Positions 52,728-63,623 of a stretch of DNA of 64,000 bases are shown piece after piece. The translations under genes and the position numbers were made by a program. The notes under the pieces are model-generated. The model did no database searches. It saw only the letters and a program-made list of their open reading frames with translations, and was not told the origin of the DNA. The DNA is taken from NCBI GenBank assembly GCA_905250115.1, contig CAJNOI010000059.1, forward strand, positions 372,001-436,000, given 5' to 3'. Within the stretch, counting starts at the first letter, position 1. Each line of letters opens with the position of its first letter. Source of the DNA: Adineta steineri (lineage: Eukaryota > Rotifera > Eurotatoria > Adinetida > Adinetidae).

Positions 52728-53431
52728 AAGTCTTGACAAAAATGTCAAATCCTGTTGAACCATATTACAGATTTCTAAATTAAAGTCTGAACTAAAAACT
52801 TTTTGTTAGACGTATTTTTCAAGAACGAATCCAGGAAGGAGGAAAAGCCAAAAATTAAAAAGCTTGCTCTTTCCAATGATATGTTGAAAGGTAAATCTAC
52901 TCTTGATTTTCATATCAAAATATTGCTTTTACTGGAAGAGACTGAACAATTCAGGCATTCTCAGTACCTCGTCGGTCAGCAACGGTAACAAATGTTTTTG
53001 AATTAATTTCGTCGTGCTAAGTTTCTATAATTTGACATACTTCGAATAAATAATACAAAAAGTTCCATTCATACTTGGATTTCGGAGACAACAACTGATA
53101 GTTTTACTACTCAGTTATTCATTTCTGATATTCACTTGAAAATGATTATTCATACGTTATCATCACATGTAATTGGTACCAAAGAATGGTTAGTATTCTT
53201 CACATTTGTATTTATATTCACTCAGTTGTACAAATAATGATTTGTCTTTTATTAACTATGGCTCTTTTTCAACAACCACCATACAATATCTGTTCGAAAT
53301 ATTACTCCAACTTATATGTTATTTGGTGAATGACAATTTATTAAGACATGTGAATGATTAAATAGCTTGATTACATAGAAAAAATTTATGATTCAGTTTA
53401 AAAAAAGAAAATGTCATTCTGTTTATATCGA

Positions 53432-54306
53432 TTAATAAAGCTCAGCACTATTGGGAGAACCACTACTACCAACTCCACCAGCAACTAATACTTTTCCATT
53501 TGCTAATATGGATGCTGTGTGAGATGCTCGTTTGACACTCATGTTTCCTGTGATTGTCCAAGTGCCTGTTGATGGATTGTATAATTCAGCAGTATTTAGG
53601 GAATCAGGACTACTAGATCCACCAGCAACTAATACTGATCCATTTGCTAATATGGATGCTGTGTGATATTTTCGTGCAAAACTCATATTTCCTGTGGTTG
53701 TCCAAGTGCCTGTTGATGGGTTGTATAATTCAGCACTGTTGAAAATGAAAAAACCAGTGCTGTCACTTCCACCAACAACTAATACCAGTCCATTTGCTAA
53801 TGCGGATGCTGTATGATATGCTCGTATGAAACTCATATTTCCTGTAGTTACCCAAGTGCCTGTTGATGGATTATACAATTCAGAAGTATTAAGATAATCA
53901 GCCCAACCAATTCCACCAGCAACTAATATTAATCCGTTTGCTAATGTGGTTGCTGTGTGAGATTCTCGTGCAAAACTCATATCTCCTGTAGTTATCCAAG
54001 TGCCTGTTAATGGATTGTACAATTCAGCATTATTCAAATAACTACTACCGTTGTATCCACCAGTAACTAATACTAATCCATTTGCTAATATAGATGCTGT
54101 GTGACCATATCGTGCGGCATTCATGCTTCCTGTGGCTGTCCAAATGCCTGTCAATGGATTGTACAATTCAGCACTATTTAGATAATAAAAAACATTATAT
54201 ACAACAGATACACCATATCCACCAGTAGCTAATACTGATCCATTTGCTAATGTGGATGCTGTATGAAGATATCGTACCACATTCATGCTTCCTGTAATTG
54301 TCCATC
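53432..54306 (-). CDS. Kelch-type beta-propeller protein, copy 1 (5' exons missing)
   Basis: Terminal exon with acceptor TTTAG at 54307-54311 and 291 codons. Six repeats of about 48 residues, each with the form Ar.xHTAS.LANG.VLVAGG, then LNSAELYNPSTGTW: a Kelch propeller. Copy 2 shows that signal-peptide and Ser/Thr-linker exons should lie upstream; here the homologous position falls at the 100-N gap (55142-55241), so the gene is incomplete in the assembly rather than proven broken. One blade fewer than copy 2. Repeats of this LANG..LVAGG style are typical of bacterial Kelch proteins, so horizontal origin followed by intron gain is possible (inference). Confidence 0.8.
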
Positions 54307-54370
54307 CTAAATTACATTGAAAAATGGTAAAAAAAACTATTCTTGAAAAAATATCGTTTCAGTTATATAA

Positions 54371-54990
54371 ATAAGTTGTTTATGTGCTGTTTGCGAACTC
54401 AATGATTTTGAGACGTTGATAAACTTTTCTTTGTTCTCATTAATAGCATGAGATACATGTTGAGATTTTAAATTAATTCAAAGAATAAGGACAATAAAAC
54501 CTCTTAGATTTAAAAAAACTGAATGGAAGACATGTTATTTTTTAGCGATTTGATATGCATGTAAGTGGAGTGACGGTCACACCTTTTAATACTTATTTTA
54601 TTGAGAAAAGTAATATGCATCTGCCAGATAAAGAAAAAAAAGAATAGTACTGATTTTGTCAACTATTTAAACTTCAATTCTATGCTTTTTGCACAAAGAT
54701 TATGTGATTGAATACCCATCTCTTGAAAATATATGCTACACCTTGATATAAACGTTGCTTTCATACATTTCAACTTCATGTGAAAGAGAAAGAACAACTG
54801 TTAATGCAGTTTTTCGTGCTCAATTTGTAAATCATAATCTGGCTATCATTTTTACTCCCAAACATATAGGGCATGTAACATATAGTATGAAACCAATTTT
54901 TGTTCTATTCAAAAGACATCAATTTACATCACGTCAATATCTACTATCATTTATGACAAACCTTTGTTAGAATATGTGTGATAGCCTGTA
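54371..54990. other. Copy-1-specific insertion in the Kelch gene intron
   Basis: About 620 bp present in copy 1 but absent at the homologous point of copy 2 (about 57440-57455). It holds a 71-codon plus-strand frame (54755-54970) of unknown significance. No clear terminal repeats or target duplication could be defined by eye. Confidence 0.45.
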
Positions 54991-55141
54991 AGGGTGTGCC
55001 TGTGAATTCATCTCTCCTTTACCAACACCCCCTTTTATGTGAGTAATAAATACAAACAAAGCATTTCTTTGAATCAATAACGCGTATCACTCATACAAGA
55101 TCGAATGAATTGTCATTTGAGATAATCATCGTTAAAACAAC

Positions 55142-55241
55142 NNNNNNNNNNNNNNNNNNNNNNNNNNNNNNNNNNNNNNNNNNNNNNNNNNNNNNNNNNN
55201 NNNNNNNNNNNNNNNNNNNNNNNNNNNNNNNNNNNNNNNNN
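55142..55241. other. Assembly gap (100 N)
   Basis: Exactly 100 N, the usual placeholder for a gap of unknown length. Left side ends at the point where copy 2 continues into its 5' exons; right side begins inside a coding frame. Confidence 0.98.
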
Positions 55242-55242
55242 G

Positions 55243-55323
55243 GTCATACTATTTGCCATTCCCTTTTTACAGCGAAAGAAACCAAATGATCATCAAACCG
55301 AAGTGAATGTTGAAGCATCTTAA
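55243..55323 (+). CDS. 3' remnant of an unidentified gene emerging from the gap
   Basis: Open frame directly from the gap to a TAA at 55321-55323, 26 codons: a hydrophobic stretch (VILFAIPFLQ) followed by a basic-acidic tail (RKKPNDHQTEVNVEAS). This looks like the last TM helix and cytosolic tail of a membrane protein such as a transporter, but it is too short to assign. An alternative is an exon starting after TTTACAG at 55273, which gives the same tail frame. Confidence 0.4.
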   Translation, partial: VILFAIPFLQRKKPNDHQTEVNVEAS

Positions 55324-55559
55324 ACAACAAGAACTTTAATTATTGCTATAGATTTTGTTTTCATCTGTGTATATATGATTCAATCATAATTAATGCTCAT
55401 TAATAAAACCATTAAATATTTACAAACATCAATATGTCTGATAATCGATCAAATATGACAAAAAATATTGTTGACAATATCAAGAATAAGAAAGATATTT
55501 GAATGGAAAAAAATACTACAACCATCTATGAATATTCAACAACAATCAATAAAATAAAT

Positions 55560-57600
55560 GTGGAACCCTATTAGACCACATTAACAACTTCTGAACTAAT
55601 GAAATTTTTTTTGTGAAAAAGAGCAATGCCTGAACTACCAATTTTGTATAAAACGTATTTTTCCAGAACAAATCTGAGACGAAGGAAAAGCCAAAAAACC
55701 GCACACCTATAAAAACATTCTCGCAAGTTTATCATCGGATAACATCATTTTCTATATTCTGCTAGCTATTTTATATTAGAAGATGAATAAGAAAACACGT
55801 TCAATGATGATTTTTGTAGTAGAAATAGTGCTCTTTCCAATGACGTATTGGAAGGTAAATCTACTCTTGATTTCTATACTAAAATATTACTTTCACTGGG
55901 AGAGATTGAACAATTCAGGCATTCTCAATACCTCGTCGTTCAGCAACGGTAACAAATATTTTGGAATTAGTTTCGTCCTGCTAAGTTTGTATAATTTGAC
56001 ATACTTCGAATAAATAACACAAAAAGTTTCATTCATACTTGGATTTTGGAGACTATGACTGATAGTTTTATTATTCAGTTATTCATTTCTGATATTCACT
56101 TGAAAATGATTATTCATACGTTATCATCACATGTAATTGGTACCAAAGGATGGTTAGTATTCTTCACATCTGTATTTATGTTCACTGAGTTGTACAAATA
56201 ATGATCTGTCTTTTATTAACTATGGCTCTTTTTCAACAACCGCCATACAATATCACTTCGAAATATTACTCCAACTCATGTATTATTTAGTGAATGGTAA
56301 TTTATTAAGAAATGTGAATGATTAAATAGCTTGATTACATAGAAAAATTTTATGATTCAGTTCAAAAAAGAAAATGTCATTCTGTCTATATCGATTAATA
56401 AAGCTCAGCACTATTGAGATAACCAGTAGTACCATATCCACCGACAACTAATACTTTTCCATTTGCTAATATGGATGCTGTGTGAAAACTTCGTGCGATA
56501 CTCATGTTTGCTATGGTTGTCCAAGTGCCTATTGATGGATTGTACAATTCAGCACTATTGGGAGAACCAGCACTACCAGATCCACCAGTAACTAATACTG
56601 ATCCATTTGTTAAAATGGATGCTGTATGATAAAATCGTGCGACATTCATGCTTCCTGTGGTTGTCCAAGTGCCTGTTGATGGGTCGTATAATTCAGTACT
56701 ATTAAGAGAACCAGGACCGTTGGTTCCACCAGCAACTAATACTAATCCATTTGCTAATGTGGATGCTGTGTGATGATATCGTGGGGTATGCATGTTTCCT
56801 GTGAGTGTCCAAGTACCTGTTGATGGATTGTACACTTCAGTACTATTGAGAAAACCACTGTTGCCCTGTCCACCAGCAACTAATACATATCCATTTGCTA
56901 ATATGGATGCTGTATGCTCATATCGTGCGGCATTCATGCTTCCTGTGGTTGTCCAGATGCCTGTTGATGGATTGTACAATTCAGCACTGTTAAGAATACT
57001 ATAACCGCTGCCCTCTCCACCAGCAACTAATACTAATCCATTTGCTAATGTGGACGCTGTGTGATAATATCGTGCGACATTCATGCTTCCCATGGTTGTC
57101 CAAATGCCTGTTGATGGATTGTATAATTCAGCACTATTGAGATAAGCAGTACCGTTGTATCCACCAGTAACTAATACATATCCATTTGCTAATATGGATG
57201 CCGTATGAATATATCGTGCAAAATTCATGTTTCCTGTGATTGTCCAAGTGCCTGTTGATGGATTGTACAATTCAGTACTATTTAGATAAGTACCATTCCA
57301 TCCACCAGCAACTGATACTAATCCATTTGCTAATGTGGATGCTGTATGCCAGTCCCGTGCAAAACTCATGTTTCCTGTTGTTGTCCATCCTAAATAACAT
57401 AAGAAAATGGAAAAAACTATTCTTGCAAAAATATTAATTCAGTCATATAGGGTAGGTGTAGATCTATCTTTCCTTTAGCAACACCCACAATCTTTATGTG
57501 AGTAATAAATAAAAACAGAGCATTTCTTTAAATCAATAACGTATATCACTCATGCAAGATCGAGTGAATTCTTATTTGGGATAATCATCGTTGAAATAAA
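55560..57600. repeat. Segmental duplication, copy 2
   Basis: Partner of 52728-55141 in the same orientation. Includes a conserved noncoding 3' flank of about 430 bp just past the Kelch stop and part of the second intron. Divergence by eye is of the order of a tenth of positions in the flanks; indels distinguish the copies. Confidence 0.85.
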
Positions 57601-58291
57601 TACAAAACATCTAGTATACTACTGACCTGGTACTGCTGTTGTTGTTGAAGATGATGATGTTGTTGATGATGATGATGAGGTGCTTGATGACGATGACGAT
57701 GATGATGAAGGTGATGTTGATGTAATTTGATCTATAGTAGCAAAATGACATTAAAAAAAAGACACGAGAATTGGGATAAGGCTTCGCCCAAAATTCTGCA
57801 TGTTTCGTTCTACTAATAGTGTATCTGATTATGAATGCATTCTGATAAACTTTACATAACTTCAAATACTTTTATAAACCCTACGTTTTTATATGAGAAT
57901 ATGTTGAATATATATTATAATATAATTTGTATGACAAAGATATATGCCATTCAAAAGCAAAACTATAATATTTTGTAATATTTATAATATACGTACTCAA
58001 TGCTATGTATACCGCTGATTGATTCATAAATATCAAAGAAGAATTCAGATTAAATGCAACTAAAATCGAACTGTCATTTGTAGAAAATAATTGACAAGTT
58101 TGATTTATTGAAAAATAATTTAATGTTGATATTATTCCATTTGAATTGATCATTTCACATATACACTGACTTTGCGTTATATTCCATAATGATTTATATA
58201 TATTACCAATTAATATATTATTATCTCTTTTACCAATAAGAATACAATCACCAGTAGAAAATACCAGTAAAACAAAAAATATCCAAAACAT
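56395..58291 (-). CDS. Secreted Kelch-propeller protein, copy 2 (complete)
   Basis: Three exons: 58291-57997, 57731-57627, 57389-56395; 464 residues. Signal peptide (MFWIFFVLLVFSTGDC), an apple/PAN-like cysteine-containing region (about 20-98: CICEM, then NYFSINQTCQLFS), a Ser/Thr-rich linker from exon 2 (about 35 residues, likely O-glycosylated), then seven Kelch blades of about 48 residues. Seven blades make a closed propeller. It would act outside the cell; the ligand is unknown. Phase joins (a|AT and g|GA) are exact. Kelch arrays with LANG.VLVAGG blades are abundant in bacteria, so horizontal acquisition is plausible, while the introns and signal peptide show eukaryotic integration. Confidence 0.85.
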
Positions 58292-59816
58292 CTTTTGTGA
58301 CTTGTTGTTTTAAAATTGTTTTACAAATGTTTTAGTAACTAGCATTACTGCTTCTCTTTTGTTTTTCATTTTCTGCAGCTCTCTCGTTTAATATTTAATC
58401 ACTGCAAAAAAAGGTGCTGTAGAGTGTTTATCAGATTTCTGGGAAAAAACAACCAGTCATGCCTATTCCATATACAAAATGAGTAGAAGAACAACAAGAA
58501 AAAATAATTTGTATAGAAAAGAAAAAAAATATTCTCTTAGTTTCTTTGACCATTTATGAAATTGAAATGGTCACCATCAAATAAAGAAAAGAAAAAGAAA
58601 CAGTTTTTTTTGTATATATGTAATGGCTTTTTAAAATTAAGTTACCTTCAGAATGCTCATTCAATATTATGAAAGAAAGAAAGTAAAAAAATCTCATAAT
58701 TAACGGATTGCTTTAACTAAACATTAAGCATCACATGTGTTTTGTGCAATAGAATGTTGTAGAAAATGGAATGCTTTTTTCTCAGTATTTCAAATGTAAT
58801 TAGTCATCGGCGTTGCCATCAACAATAATTACATGAATTTGTTCGAATATCAAACTTTTGCCTTTGTTCAATTTTGTCAAAACATATGAGATATTATTTT
58901 GAATTCATTTGAGGATGCAGATGTGAGTGATATATCATTACGAAATATCTCTAAGAATATGAGAATTATTATCTTGCTCACGATTAGTTTGATTGTAAAA
59001 TCAATTTCTACTGTACTATACTATTGAAGAAGATACTGATAGATGATCTTTTTGAAAGAATTGATTTACTAATTAGAATAAAGGATAAGTGGGAAAAGAA
59101 AATGCATTGTAGAGTTCATAGATCATTGTTAATCTTCGATAGCAAGCTATTCGAGTATTCAATTACCATCGATATCTAATGTTCATGTATTAAATATCAA
59201 TTGAAAATAATAAAACTTGTTTCCGTGTCAGTAAAATTCTATTAGAAGAAAAATGTCTCATAAATCTTGTTTGCATATTATTGAATATTTTGTTAATTTC
59301 TTATTTAAATCTTGCATTCTCAGTGGTTCACACATTGCAATATCAATTATTTTGATGATGACCGTTGTCACTTATCGGGATCAAAAGAAATACAAATTTG
59401 AACATTAAAACACACACTATATTATATATGAAAGTATTGATTCTGTTTCACAATCACTTCCATATATATGTACATATATACAGATATTGTATTCATCTAA
59501 TACGGATGAGTTTATCAATGGTATGAACTATTCTTTAATATTGGAACAGAAAGAATAATTCATTCTATTTATAAAATAAACTTTTTCTCTTACTATTCGT
59601 CTATGTTTCTGTTGAGTATGTTTCTTTCTTATCTAACACAACGAAACTGTGCTTGTTCAGACATAATAATATAACCGCGAAGGTCTTTTCTACAATACAT
59701 ATCTTTTCAATATGTATTGTGTACCTTATCAGTGGGTGTTACTGCTCATATTATGTTCTCAACAAGAATAGAGTTTCAAAAGATACATTTTCTTTTTCAG
59801 CAGTTTTATTTCGCTT
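58292..59816. other. Intergenic, no gene recognised
   Basis: AT-rich with no family-like frame on either strand. The 59653-59883 plus-strand frame overlaps the ADP-ribosyltransferase end antisense and is not called. Confidence 0.55.
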
Positions 59817-61628
59817 TCAAAAAAGTGGATATAGAAAGTATGATTTCTTTTTCATGTCTTCAAGGTTTTTTCTCCATTGTTGAAGCCTAGGATGACTTGT
59901 TGGTAATGATTGTTGTTCAATTTGTACAGCAAGTTCATAATAAGAAAGTGCTTTTGGATAATCAGCCATGTTCTTATACACCAAACCGATGTTGTTATAG
60001 GAATCTCCTAAATCAGGATGATTGGAAGGAAGTGATTGATGTCGAATTGCAAGAGCTTTTTCATAATAAGAAAGTGTTTTTTGATAATCATCCATATTGT
60101 AATACACATTACCAATGTTGTTATGAGACATAGCTAAATCAGGATGATTGGAAGGAAGTGATTGTCGTCGAATTGTAAGGGCTTTTTCATAATAACAAAG
60201 TGCTTCTTGATATTCTCCTTGAGTATATTTGGTTCGACCTAGTTGATGATAAATATTTGCCTTGTCGCTCTCATTTGCTGCTTGATGAAGTAAAACTTTA
60301 TAAATTTCTTGAGCTTTGGTAAATTGGCCCATTTTAATTAGTAATAGTCCCAATCTGTACCACCCTTCTTCGTCTGGAAAGGTCTCCTGACGAATCTGAT
60401 CGCTAAGATCTCGCAGATCTTGATCGTTGTTGTTGGTTAATGTTAGATTCACTTGATAGAGATGATTATTTCCATCCATTGGTCGAATATCTCCAATACG
60501 AAAAATGGTATGCATAGAGAAGAGAACTTCATCTTCTGTATGAAAGTAACTAACATGACTAACAGAAGCAAATGGAGTTGTTGAAGTAATTGACATAACA
60601 AATAGTATTCCAACAAGATCAGGATTTATAGCAGTTTGTGGAGCGAAAAAGAGAGAAACATCACGATTTCTACTAGTCGATAAAAAGTTATTAAATGAAA
60701 GAAGTCCACCTTGAGTTCTTGTCATTTCTGCGAAATCTTCTTTTGAAAGACATTGTCCACGATAAACTGTAATTGTTTTACCAGATTGTTGACCATCAAA
60801 TTGTTCCGAATGGAGTCGTTGAATATCACGATGTAGATCATTAATAAAGAAACCCATTCGAACAATAATATCAGCATTCATTAATCTTAATGCTTGATTG
60901 AGCATCGAATATAAAAAATATTGAGAAGTATACCACCAAATAGGTGTTTGATCATGATAATCACGTTCCAGTTTTGTAACATTATCTAGTTCATACTGAT
61001 TTTCGACAAATACATCACGACAGTAATGAATATATTCTTTGATGTGTTTCTGTTCGAAATCGATGGTTAATAAGATCTCTTTCAAGATCTGAGTATACAT
61101 AAAGGATGGATTTAATTGATCCAACTTTTTGTTTGGTGCCACAAAGCTGATTGAGATGGCATTTTGCTCACATTGATAAGCAGCTTGTTTCAGTGCTTCA
61201 CAGATTAGTATCATATCAGTGAAGACTCCTTTTATTTTGGGCCATTGTCTGGTCCATTGTTTATGCCATTCTTGGTTGCTACAAGAAATGAAAATAGTGT
61301 CTACTTGCGACATGTCATGTACACGAGGCACAGTATGTTTCCCAAGTGAACCAGAAACAATCATACATATTTTGTTGTTGGTGATGGTTTGAATATATTC
61401 AGTACATTCTTCACCATCTGTAAACGTGTTTATGTGGTTAACTACACGTTTCAATTGTTTGATTGTATCACTACAATCAGCATTATTTTCATTAATAGTG
61501 TTGTCTAACCAAATAAGGAGGGTATTTTGCATTCTTTGCATGTTTATACATCGATTTGCAGTTGCACTCGTGGAGACACCAGATGTTGAGTGAACATTTT
61601 TTGTGTCACTTGATTTGCTGGTTGTCAT
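59817..61628 (-). CDS. Arginine ADP-ribosyltransferase fused to TPR repeats
   Basis: Single-exon frame of 603 residues. An N-terminal region of about 230 residues has no clear family. The ART domain (about 235-395) shows the R-S-E triad: Arg290 in TVYRGQ, the STS at 317-319 in FLSTSR, and E-D-E at 365-367 (TEDEVLF), the Glu-X-Glu form typical of arginine-specific transferases. The C-terminal part (about 425-595) holds kinesin-light-chain-like TPRs, including three 42-residue units with YYEKAL.IR.QSLPSNHPDL. Such ART-TPR proteins are expanded in bdelloid rotifers. All catalytic residues are present, so it is probably active; substrate unknown, with the TPRs likely to bind partners. It lacks a signal peptide, so it is probably intracellular. 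Lack of introns contrasts with its neighbours. Confidence 0.9.
   Translation of the reverse strand: MTTSKSSDTKNVHSTSGVSTSATANRCINMQRMQNTLLIWLDNTINENNADCSDTIKQLKRVVNHINTFTDGEECTEYIQTITNNKICMIVSGSLGKHTVPRVHDMSQVDTIFISCSNQEWHKQWTRQWPKIKGVFTDMILICEALKQAAYQCEQNAISISFVAPNKKLDQLNPSFMYTQILKEILLTIDFEQKHIKEYIHYCRDVFVENQYELDNVTKLERDYHDQTPIWWYTSQYFLYSMLNQALRLMNADIIVRMGFFINDLHRDIQRLHSEQFDGQQSGKTITVYRGQCLSKEDFAEMTRTQGGLLSFNNFLSTSRNRDVSLFFAPQTAINPDLVGILFVMSITSTTPFASVSHVSYFHTEDEVLFSMHTIFRIGDIRPMDGNNHLYQVNLTLTNNNDQDLRDLSDQIRQETFPDEEGWYRLGLLLIKMGQFTKAQEIYKVLLHQAANESDKANIYHQLGRTKYTQGEYQEALCYYEKALTIRRQSLPSNHPDLAMSHNNIGNVYYNMDDYQKTLSYYEKALAIRHQSLPSNHPDLGDSYNNIGLVYKNMADYPKALSYYELAVQIEQQSLPTSHPRLQQWRKNLEDMKKKSYFLYPLF
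60000..60260 (-). repeat. Tandem 126-bp TPR-coding repeats
   Basis: Near-identical 126-nt units encode the 42-residue TPRs (…SLPSNHPDL…NNIG.VY.NM). High nucleotide identity implies recent repeat expansion or conversion. Limits are approximate. Confidence 0.7.
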
Positions 61629-63623
61629 TGACTGCGATTATTTGTTATTTATAATATGAATGTGTTGTATTTGAGTAGCTTGAAAAAATTTGTGAAAGAA
61701 AAAATTATGAAAGTTGCTCATTTTATAAGGTCTTTATTTCTTATCTGGATTTTTTGTACTTTTCAATTTGATGACAATACCTTTTTCGTTAACGATTGTA
61801 TATGTTGTTATGAGAAACAAGGAAGATCAACACAGATATACATTACTAATAAAAAAGAACGCAAAAGAAACGGTTAAATATTTTTTCGATTGTTGGTCAC
61901 TAAAATGATCCGCGAAAACAAATTTTACGACGTATTTGATGAAGATAAAAAGAATCTTCAAGAAACTTTTTTCGTTCTACTCTTCTTTTTGATGTTGTTG
62001 AAGATTCTAACGTTGGAAATTGTTTTATTGTCGTATACATCGAAGTTTGTAAAAAATGACAAGATATTGCTGTTCAAACACAAATCACTTATATTATTTC
62101 ATTTCTATGGTCAGACATAGTGTCTTTAATACTGAATGAGAAAATACCATGTGTCATGAATAACTTTACTATATAAAATTATTGTATGATATACTGATCT
62201 TTTTAATAGCAACATCTTAAGTGAAACATTCTTTTCTCAAATTTCTCAAATTGGAGAATAACCCATTGGCATGTAATGATATTGTCATACAATTTTGATT
62301 TTTATATGTAACCAAATTTTTCTGCTTAAGTTAAAGCAATAAAGAGAACGCAATTTATTTATGAACAACCATTCTCTTCACTATATATGTCAGTAGAATT
62401 CAAATTAATTCTTTTATCAAATTATTAATATAATCGTACATTCAATTGTACATTAGTGTATGTTTTTTATTTTTATAATATCTTCTATCTGCGCATTGTA
62501 TAAAGTATATTTGTATTTTATCATGAGATTATGTTTATGTTGCGCTTCAAGCTAGTAATATTTACAAATGAAAAATATATGATGACCAGTATTCTTTGAA
62601 TCTAAAATATACAGTAAAACGAAGCTATATTGTTTTCGATTTTGTATTTTTGAATGGTTTGAACCAATTATTAACATAAATCGTGCCGTTGTTTTAGGAA
62701 ATAAAATAAAATAAACATATGTTGAAAGAACACTTATGATTCATTATCTATCATCAGCTACACATTAAGCTATAGAACATTTGTTAGAAGAAAATAGCGC
62801 CTAACTTTTGCTCTTGCTTTTTCTTTTTTAATTATATCGAAATATGAAAAAAATAAGTCCATAGTTAAAATCGGAAAGCGAATGATATCAGTTCGATATT
62901 GATACATTCATTTCGCGTTTAAACGAGTATTTCTGATTCGTTGCTCGTACAACGCGAAAACTCTATCAATTAAAAGGTTATATTAATTCTATATATTAGA
63001 ACTCATTAAGATGTGTATAAAATAATTTTTGTAATTAACTATTTCAAAACCATAATGAAGATTCTGATCGATATTTTAAAAATATCTTATTTTACTCATT
63101 ATATTTATTTCATGTAATTAATATACAAGTACAGTTTATTTCGAAATAATAATATTATTCACTCAAGTATAAAAGAAAAATTATGTCTATTTGTCTCAAA
63201 GGAAACTACTTATTGAACAATCTAAAAAAACCTTTTTTCTGAAAGTCTAAAATCATTTATTTGCATGTTATTCTTTTAATAGTGAGAAAGAGAAAGTTCA
63301 GTAAACAATATAAGTATGATATGCAAAGTTCATTTCACTGAATTAAAAATTAACTGAGAATAAACAATTTAACAACTAAAATAATTAGCTCGTATACCAA
63401 TAAGACATTTAATAAAAAGATGTCATGCACGACTTCTAGTAAATTCATTTATCCGAAACTAAGCATTTCAATTTTCCTTTTAGCATGTAATAATTTTAAT
63501 TCATTGGCAGGAACATATCATTTCCCTTAAAATACTCACCATTACATAACTCTAACGACATTTATTTAAAATGAGAATACAAGTTTAGTTAAAATTAAAA
63601 AAAAATGAGTAACATTTTTGTAT
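61629..63623. other. Intergenic, no gene recognised
   Basis: AT-rich. Plus-strand frames at 61656-61877 and 61890-62120 have hydrophobic/basic AT-driven composition and no recognised family. The region lies between the ADP-ribosyltransferase start and the EF-hand stop. Confidence 0.55.

Larger units (their letters stand above)
52728..55141. repeat. Segmental duplication, copy 1
   Basis: Direct (same-orientation) copy of 55560-57600. Strong match in the 3' flank of the Kelch gene (52862-53431 against 55829-56394), the Kelch exon, the intron start, and 55002-55141 against 57455-57600. Copy 1 has about 620 bp extra (roughly 54371-54990) in its intron; copy 2 has about 140 bp extra near 55695-55830 and one more Kelch blade. 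Copy 1 ends at the assembly gap. Confidence 0.85.

Noticed and set aside
56792..57004. Plus-strand frame in the Kelch exon of copy 2
   Set aside because: Antisense shadow of the repeated Kelch codons; repeats keep several frames open by periodicity.
57611..57865. 84-codon minus-strand frame rich in Ile and Asn
   Set aside because: Alternate-frame reading through the Ser/Thr-linker exon and the adjoining intron of Kelch copy 2.
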